Source of the DNA: Kitasatospora aureofaciens
GTDB taxonomy: Bacteria; Actinomycetota; Actinomycetes; Streptomycetales; Streptomycetaceae
Assembly: GCA_000720845.1 (NCBI GenBank)
Contig: JODU01000014.1
Location: 1-64,000 of the forward strand
Direction of reading: 5' to 3'
Length of the DNA stretch: 64,000 nucleotides
The notes beneath the pieces were generated by a model that was not told where the DNA came from, ran no database searches, and saw only the letters and a program-made list of their open reading frames with translations. Shown piece after piece: positions 59,281 through 64,000 of the stretch (position 1 is its first letter; each line of letters begins with the position of its first letter). The position numbers and the translations under genes were made by a program.

Positions 59281-60216
59281 TCAGACCGCCCGGACCGCCG
59301 TGTACACGGTGTGCGCCACCAGCACGAACACGTCCTGGCGCCGGTGCACGCCCGCCTCGTCGGCGGGGTCGAGCAGCCGGTCCAGGGTGGCGAGGTCGTC
59401 GGCGTCCAGAGCGTCCCCGATCCGCTCGCGCAGCCGGGACAGGGACGTGGCGACGTAGTCGCGGGCGGCGTCGGAGAGGGGCGCGGGCAGGTCGAGGAGG
59501 AAGCTGCGGGTGCCGGTGTGCTTCAGTCCCGCGGCGGTCAGCATCGCCGGCCAGTCCTCGGTCTCGGCCACGGAGTCCGGCAGGTCGGCGCGCATCACGG
59601 CGAAGGCGTCCTCCTCCACGGCGCGGATCCTGGCCTGGAGCCCGGGGCGCCCGATTCCGATGTCGCGGGGCAGGAACCGGGCGGGCAGTCCGCCCTCCAG
59701 GATCGCCAGGGTGCCGCCGGGGGCGAGGTGCCCGCCGAGAGCGGCGAGCGCCGCGCGCTGGTCGGGCAGGTGGTGCAGGCTCTGGCTGGCCCACATCAGG
59801 TCGGCGGGGTAGTCCAGCTCGGCCAGCGCGCCGGGCAGGTCCCCGGCGAGGGTGCCGAAGCGGTCGGCGAACCCGAGCCGCTCGGCACGGGCGCGGGCCC
59901 GTTCGAGCAGCGGTCCGGCACCGTCGGCGGCGACGACGCGGGCGCCGGGGAAGGTGTCGGCGAACAGGCAGGAGACGACGCCGGGGCCGCTGCCGACGTC
60001 GACGACCAGTCCCGGCTCGGTCACCTCCCGGGCCAGCCAGGCCAAGGCCTGCCGGTACAACGGCGTGTACAGCTCGGCCTGCGCCTCCAGGTGCGGGGCC
60101 ATCTCGGCCCAGTCGATGTCGGCGTGGTCGTGCGTGTGGCCGTGGCCGTGTCCTCGCCCGTGTCCCTGCTCGTGGGCGGGGCCGTGTGTGTCGTGGTGAT
60201 GGTGGTCGTGCGCCAT
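59281..60216 (-). CDS. Class I SAM-dependent methyltransferase with a His-rich N-terminus
   Basis: 311 residues. SAM-binding motif I VVDVGSGPGVVSCLFAD at about 72-88, the acidic residue in VVAADGAG, and ASQSLHHLPDQRAAL are typical of ubiquinone/menaquinone-type Rossmann methyltransferases. The first 32 residues carry about 14 histidines in HDHHHHDTHG and GHGHGHTHDHAD, which could bind Ni, Zn or Cu. The substrate is unknown. ATG at 60216 follows GGGAGG; an upstream in-frame start at 60297 has no ribosome site. No obvious partner gene lies nearby. Confidence 0.85.
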   Translation of the reverse strand: MAHDHHHHDTHGPAHEQGHGRGHGHGHTHDHADIDWAEMAPHLEAQAELYTPLYRQALAWLAREVTEPGLVVDVGSGPGVVSCLFADTFPGARVVAADGAGPLLERARARAERLGFADRFGTLAGDLPGALAELDYPADLMWASQSLHHLPDQRAALAALGGHLAPGGTLAILEGGLPARFLPRDIGIGRPGLQARIRAVEEDAFAVMRADLPDSVAETEDWPAMLTAAGLKHTGTRSFLLDLPAPLSDAARDYVATSLSRLRERIGDALDADDLATLDRLLDPADEAGVHRRQDVFVLVAHTVYTAVRAV

Positions 60217-60352
60217 GCCGGTCAGCCTCCCGTTCGCGGTGCCGTCAGAGTGCGACGACTCACCGGCGGGGCGCAACCGAAGTTGCCGCTCCCGCAAAAA
60301 AGACGGGAGGCCACCGGGGCCCGGCCCGCGAGGACCGGACCCCGACGGCTCA

Positions 60353-60371
60353 CCCGCGCGGCGTGCGCGGG
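60353..60371 (-). terminator. Possible terminator of the GH6 cellulase gene
   Basis: 7-bp stem CCCGCGC / GCGCGGG with a 5-nt loop starting 8 nt past the GH6 stop. Short, so only moderately convincing. Confidence 0.5.
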
Positions 60372-60378
60372 AGCCCGC

Positions 60379-62115
60379 TCACGACAGGGGCGGGTAGGCG
60401 TTCTTCATGAGCTCCTGGAACTGCGCGGAGAACCACTTCCCGGAGATGGGGGCGTCCGGAAGGGCGCCGGACATGTTGTTGCCGTTGCGAGCGTTACCGG
60501 TGTACGTCGGGTCGCACATCCGGTCGAATCCCTTGCCCTCGTCGTTCGGGATCTCCTTGCTCGCGCCGTCCGACTCACCCGGCGGCTTCATCCACACGTA
60601 GGCGTCGATACCCGGCTCGGGGTCGGCCTGCGGCCGTTCGCCGAGGCCCGCTCCGGACTGGTTGCACCAGTTGCCGAGGTGGATGCGGCGGTCGTAGCGG
60701 CCGCCGTTGACGTAGGTGTCGACGTTCGTGGTGGCGCCGGGGCCGGTGGGCCGCTGGGTGCCGCCCCAGCCGTTGCGGGAGGTGTCGATCAGCATGCCGA
60801 TCTTGGAGTCGAAGCCGATCGAGACCAGCTTGTCGCGCATGGCCTGCGCATAGGACAGCTCGTCGGTGTAGCGGTTCCAGTCGACCCACTTGGACTGGCG
60901 CACGGACGTCCCGTTCACACTGTCCGTGATCTTGAAGTTGTCCTCCTTCAGCGCGCTGTAGTTGGCGGTGTTGACGATGAAGCCTTGGACGTCGTTGACG
61001 GTCGCGCCCTCGGTGGTGGCGGCCGTCTTGAACATGTCGGCCGAGGCGCCGAAGTTGTCGTCCCAGCCGAGCCAGCCGTGGTGGCCGGCGTCGATGTAGT
61101 TGTAGACGTTGCCGATGTCACCGAGCTTGTTCAGGGCGTAGCCGACGCCCTTCTGGTAGTTGCCGTTGGCCTTCATCACGTCGCAGTTGGGCGTGGCGGT
61201 CGGCCGGCCCGAGACGTTGGTGACGAGGTTGGGCAGCGAGTCGATCTCGACCGTGGTGACGATCCGCAGCGAGGCGTACTTCGGGTCGGCGAGGATCGCG
61301 GCGATCGGGTCGATGTAGTCCGTCTTGTACTTGTCGATCTCCGTCGGGCCCAGCTCGCCGTTGGATGCCAGGGCCGAACAGTCACGTCCGGGCAGGTTGT
61401 AGATGACGAGCTGGACGTACAGCTCGCCGGAGCCCTTCTGCTTCAGCGCCTCGTCGAGGTGGTCGCGCAGGCCCATGCCGCCGTTGGCGCCCTCGATGGC
61501 CGCGATCCGGTCCAGCCAGACGCCGGTGGGCTGGTCGGCGATCCGGCTGCCGCCGGGTTCGGCCGCCGCCTTCTCGGCCCACTCCGGGTTCACGTATCCC
61601 TTGGCGCCGGCGTACGGGTTGTCCACCCGGTCGGACGGGCCGGTGGGGTCGGTCGGGTCCGTGGGGTCGGTCGGGTCCGTCGGATCGGTCGGGCCTCCGT
61701 CCACGTTGCAGGTCACGCCGTTGAGGGTGAAGGTGGCCGGGATCGCGTTGCTCCCGCTGTAGGTGGCTTGGAAGCCGAAGCTCGCCGAACCGCCGGTGGA
61801 CAGGGTGCCGTTGTAGGACTCGCTGGCCGCGGTGACGGCGGCACCGCTCTGACTGACCTTCGCGTTCCAGCCGTTGGTGACCTTCTGGCTGCCGGCGTAG
61901 GTCCATCCCAGCGACCAGCTGGACGTGGCGGCACCGTTGTTGGTGACGGTCACGGCAGCGGTGAATCCGCTTCCCCAGTCGTTCTGCACCTTGTAGTCGA
62001 CGGTGCAGGCGGCGGCCGCGGCTCCGGCGCTCGCGGAGTGGGCGGCCAGTGCCGTGCCGGAGGCTCCGGCGACCAGCGTCAGGGCGGCGAGCATCGCGGT
62101 TCTGGTACGGGTCAT
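60379..62115 (-). CDS. Secreted cellulase, CBM2-GH6 (cellobiohydrolase type)
   Basis: 578 residues. Signal peptide about 1-32, CBM2 at about 36-135 (ACTVDYKVQNDWGSGF start, paired Cys, conserved Trp), a linker of repeated PTD units, then GH6 from about 165. The GH6 signature VIYNLPGRDCSAL carries the catalytic Asp; further family blocks are NYIDAGHHGWLGW, KIGMLIDTSRNGWGG and GIDAYVWMKPPGESDGAS. It is an extracellular beta-1,4-glucanase that hydrolyses cellulose with inversion; the chain length and loops fit an exo-acting cellobiohydrolase. ATG at 62115 follows AAGGAA. A CebR-like box lies 300 bp upstream in the region shared with the GH48 gene. Confidence 0.93.
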   Translation of the reverse strand: MTRTRTAMLAALTLVAGASGTALAAHSASAGAAAAACTVDYKVQNDWGSGFTAAVTVTNNGAATSSWSLGWTYAGSQKVTNGWNAKVSQSGAAVTAASESYNGTLSTGGSASFGFQATYSGSNAIPATFTLNGVTCNVDGGPTDPTDPTDPTDPTDPTGPSDRVDNPYAGAKGYVNPEWAEKAAAEPGGSRIADQPTGVWLDRIAAIEGANGGMGLRDHLDEALKQKGSGELYVQLVIYNLPGRDCSALASNGELGPTEIDKYKTDYIDPIAAILADPKYASLRIVTTVEIDSLPNLVTNVSGRPTATPNCDVMKANGNYQKGVGYALNKLGDIGNVYNYIDAGHHGWLGWDDNFGASADMFKTAATTEGATVNDVQGFIVNTANYSALKEDNFKITDSVNGTSVRQSKWVDWNRYTDELSYAQAMRDKLVSIGFDSKIGMLIDTSRNGWGGTQRPTGPGATTNVDTYVNGGRYDRRIHLGNWCNQSGAGLGERPQADPEPGIDAYVWMKPPGESDGASKEIPNDEGKGFDRMCDPTYTGNARNGNNMSGALPDAPISGKWFSAQFQELMKNAYPPLS

Positions 62116-62414
62116 GAGTGCGGGTTCCTTCTTTCGTGGGGGTGCTGCTGTCGTCCGGGGCCGCGCCCGCGTCGGCGCGGCCCTGCCGATCGGCATGGGG
62201 GTGCCGTCGTGATCGGAGGTCAGGAACGACCCGCGGGCAGGGTGGAACAGCCCGAGGGGTGAGCGATCCGGCACACGGGCCGGCAAGGCGTCGGACAGGT
62301 AGCGGCCACGGCTGCGGCAACGGCTGAAAGTCCTGAACGCGGGGGGTGGAGCGGGGGGTGGCGCATGAGCGACTCCTTGCAGTTCGGGCGCGCCGTGACA
62401 GACGCGTCGACTGG

Positions 62415-62428
62415 TGGAACCGCTCCCA
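62415..62428. promoter_or_regulatory. CebR-type operator, imperfect, GH6 side
   Basis: TGGAACCGCTCCCA matches 12 of 14 positions of the box TGGGAGCGCTCCCA. It faces the GH6 gene and implies repression without cello-oligosaccharides. Confidence 0.75.
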
Positions 62429-62528
62429 CTGGTGCAGCGAAGGTAGCGCCAAGTGACGGCAAAGAACAGAGGAGTTACCGACTTTCTCCCCGCCGGCACT
62501 GTCGAATCTTTTCGACTCTCCACACATC

Positions 62529-62557
62529 TTGACCGCATCAGGCACCCTCTCCACTAT
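62529..62557 (+). promoter_or_regulatory. GH48 promoter
   Basis: TTGACC (62529-62534) and CACTAT (62552-62557) are 17 bp apart; the CebR box begins on the last base of the -10, so a bound repressor would block the start site. Confidence 0.6.
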
Positions 62558-62570
62558 GGGAGCGCTCCCA
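62557..62570. promoter_or_regulatory. CebR operator, perfect
   Basis: TGGGAGCGCTCCCA is a perfect 14-bp palindrome identical to the CebR box known upstream of Streptomyces cellulose and cellobiose genes; 63 bp before the GH48 ATG. Confidence 0.9.
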
Positions 62571-62633
62571 CTGGTTCAAGGCTTGTTGCTCCTCCCCCAC
62601 TCCCTCCCCGAGCCGCAAGGAGGAACCAGCACC

Positions 62634-64000
62634 ATGCACTCACGACACAGACCCAGACGCCGCACCGCGCGGCGATGGTGGACCGCCGCGCTGGCGGCGC
62701 TCGCACTCCCCCTCACGATGCTGGGCACAGGTTCGACTCCGGCCCAGGCGGCCGCACTTCAGTGCAGCGTGGACTACAAGACCAACGACTGGGGCGCCGG
62801 CTTCACCGCGGAGCTGACGCTGACCAACCACGGCACGGACGCCATCGACGGCTGGACGCTGACCTACTCCTACGCGGGCAACCAGAAGCTCACGAAGGGC
62901 TGGAACGGCACCTGGTCCCAGTCCGGGCAGACCGTCACCGTGAAGAACGCCTCCTACAACGCGCGGATCGCCGCCGGGGCCGCCGTCTCCACCGGCGGGC
63001 AGTTCACGTACAGCGGCAGCAACGCCGCGCCGACCGGCTTCGCCGTCAACGGCACCTCCTGCACCGGCGCGCACCAGCCGCCGATCACCGTGCTGACCAG
63101 CCCCGAGGCGGGCGCCGTGTACTCGCAGGGCGAGGCGGTGCCGCTGGCGGCCACGGCGGCCGCCGCCGACGGCGCCACGATCAGCAAGGTGGAGTTCTAC
63201 GACGACGCCACACTGCTGGGCACCGACACCAGTTCGCCCTACACGTACTCGGCCTCTGGCTTGACCGTGGGCAGTCATTCCCTGGTGGCGAAGGCCTACG
63301 ACAGCATGGGCGCCTCCGCGGACTCGACCCCGGTCGGCGTCACGGTGGCCGCGGGACCGACCGTGGTCGCGTCACCGGGCCAACTGGGCGTTCAGCAGGG
63401 CGAGTCGGGCACGTACGAGGTCAAGCTCTCCGAGCAGCCGACCGCGAACGTGACCGTCACGACCTCCCGTGCGAGCGGCAACACGGGCCTGACGCTCACC
63501 GGCGGTTCGAGCCTCACCTTCACCCCGTCGAACTGGGACACCGCCCAGCGGGTGACCGTATCGGCGGACGCCTCCGGCAGCGGCTCGGCGGTCTTCGAGT
63601 CGACGGCCCCCGGCCACGGCAAGGCCGCCGTCACCGTGACCCAGCTGGCGGCGGCGAAGGACTACGACGCCCGTTTCCTGGAGCTCTACGGCAAGATCAC
63701 CGACCCGGCCAACGGCTACTTCTCGCCCGAGGGCATCCCCTACCACTCGGTGGAGACCCTCATCGTCGAGGCGCCGGACCACGGCCACGAGACCACGTCG
63801 GAGGCGTACAGCTACCTGCTGTGGCTCCAGGCCATGTACGGAAAGGTGACCGGCGACTGGTCGAGGTTCAACAACGCCTGGGAGATCATGGAGACGTACA
63901 TGATCCCCACCCACGCCGACCAGCCGACCAACTCCTCCTACAACGCCTCGAAGCCGGCGACCTACGCGCCCGAACTGGACACGCCGAACGAGTACCCGGC
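62634..64000 (+). CDS. Secreted cellulase, CBM2 and GH48 (partial, runs off the window)
   Basis: First 455 residues of a reducing-end cellobiohydrolase; no stop before the window edge. Signal peptide about 1-40, CBM2 about 43-142 (LQCSVDYKTNDWGAGF, paired Cys), an Ig-like domain about 147-235 (ITVLTSPEAGAVY, KVEFYDDATLLGTD), a second beta-sandwich about 238-330, then the GH48 catalytic domain from about 343 (YDARFLELYGKITDPANGYFS). The general-acid Glu lies in EAPDHGHETTSEA. GH48 enzymes work processively with GH6 enzymes such as the divergent neighbour. AAGGAGGAACC precedes the ATG at 62634. Expression is presumably controlled by the CebR box over its promoter. Confidence 0.93.
   Translation, partial: MHSRHRPRRRTARRWWTAALAALALPLTMLGTGSTPAQAAALQCSVDYKTNDWGAGFTAELTLTNHGTDAIDGWTLTYSYAGNQKLTKGWNGTWSQSGQTVTVKNASYNARIAAGAAVSTGGQFTYSGSNAAPTGFAVNGTSCTGAHQPPITVLTSPEAGAVYSQGEAVPLAATAAAADGATISKVEFYDDATLLGTDTSSPYTYSASGLTVGSHSLVAKAYDSMGASADSTPVGVTVAAGPTVVASPGQLGVQQGESGTYEVKLSEQPTANVTVTTSRASGNTGLTLTGGSSLTFTPSNWDTAQRVTVSADASGSGSAVFESTAPGHGKAAVTVTQLAAAKDYDARFLELYGKITDPANGYFSPEGIPYHSVETLIVEAPDHGHETTSEAYSYLLWLQAMYGKVTGDWSRFNNAWEIMETYMIPTHADQPTNSSYNASKPATYAPELDTPNEYP

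Larger units (their letters stand above)
62116..62633. other. Divergent cellulase control region
   Basis: 518 bp without a gene. It holds two CebR-type boxes (62415-62428 and 62557-62570) and the GH48 promoter. The 300 bp between the GH6 start and the first box carry a long G-rich leader with no evident small gene. Confidence 0.7.

Noticed and set aside
59251..62262. Plus-strand open frame of about 1000 codons across the methyltransferase and GH6 genes
   Set aside because: Spans two real genes on the other strand and encodes low-complexity Val/Gly/Asp sequence only.

Overview
The window is chromosomal DNA of a Streptomyces-type actinobacterium. The evidence is very high GC with strong third-position GC bias, GTG and TTG starts, dense ATGA-coupled operons, Tat and Sec exported carbohydrate proteins, paired CBM2-GH6 and CBM2-GH48 cellulases under CebR-type operators, and two kinds of short palindromic repeat that I recall as common in Streptomyces. 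Gene content and order resemble the right part of the S. coelicolor chromosome (from memory, not checked). I see no insertion sequence, integrase, prophage or CRISPR array. One gene (an SDR oxidoreductase) is clearly broken and one gene (GH48) runs off the right edge. || LAYOUT. 0.1-3.3 kb: two divergent secreted proteins (DUF1996 and a Tat-exported right-handed beta-helix protein) sharing an intergenic region with two LacI-type palindromes. 3.3-5.9 kb: an EF-G paralogue and a tRNA-Leu(GAG), each with a strong terminator. 6.0-7.4 kb: a DUF2254 membrane protein, probably on a leaderless mRNA. 7.5-17.9 kb: an oxalate module. A sucC/sucD-like acyl-CoA ligase plus aldehyde dehydrogenase operon runs left. 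A ThDP enzyme (oxalyl-CoA decarboxylase candidate), formyl-CoA:oxalate CoA-transferase, fused ADP-forming acyl-CoA synthetase and OFA-type MFS transporter run right. 17.9-26.7 kb: an ebo-type metabolite-traffic operon (inositol-phosphate-synthase-like protein, UbiA-type prenyltransferase, TIM-barrel protein, EboA, TatD hydrolase, EboE, phosphodiesterase), followed by a Tat-exported TIM-barrel protein. 26.8-38.1 kb: a sugar locus with a 1238-residue secreted multidomain enzyme, a TIM-barrel isomerase, a Gfo/Idh/MocA dehydrogenase, a ribose-type ABC transporter and a ROK regulator. 38.4-48.6 kb: a GntR/FCD regulator, a FabH-like ketosynthase, an OFA transporter with a 50-residue small partner, a PanE-like reductase, a three-gene NAD-type formate dehydrogenase and fdhD. 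48.8-60.2 kb: sialidase, SBF-type transporter with LysR regulator, double Lrp regulator with MFS efflux pump, acyl-CoA synthetase, aldo/keto reductase, disrupted SDR and a methyltransferase. 60.4-64.0 kb: divergent GH6 and GH48 cellulases. || HOW IT FITS TOGETHER. A 15-bp motif, roughly TTCGTCKACWGTMTR, lies in three places: inside the divergent sucC/oxc promoter, in the promoter of the GntR gene itself, and between the OFA transporter and the panE/fdh operon 30 kb away. I infer one oxalate/formate regulon split across the window. Oxalate would enter through an OFA antiporter, be activated by Frc or an ATP-dependent ligase, be decarboxylated to formyl-CoA, and the released formate oxidised by the formate dehydrogenase. 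The PanE-like protein could be an oxalyl-CoA reductase giving glyoxylate, the role known for PanE2 of Methylobacterium. || The most unusual features are the formate dehydrogenase, whose catalytic subunit is split at the Fe4S4/molybdopterin boundary with the two halves encoded in reversed order, and the insertion of Streptomyces-type short repeats into coding sequence at three genes: a NuoE-NuoF linker, an SDR that is thereby broken, and a sialidase where the frame is kept.
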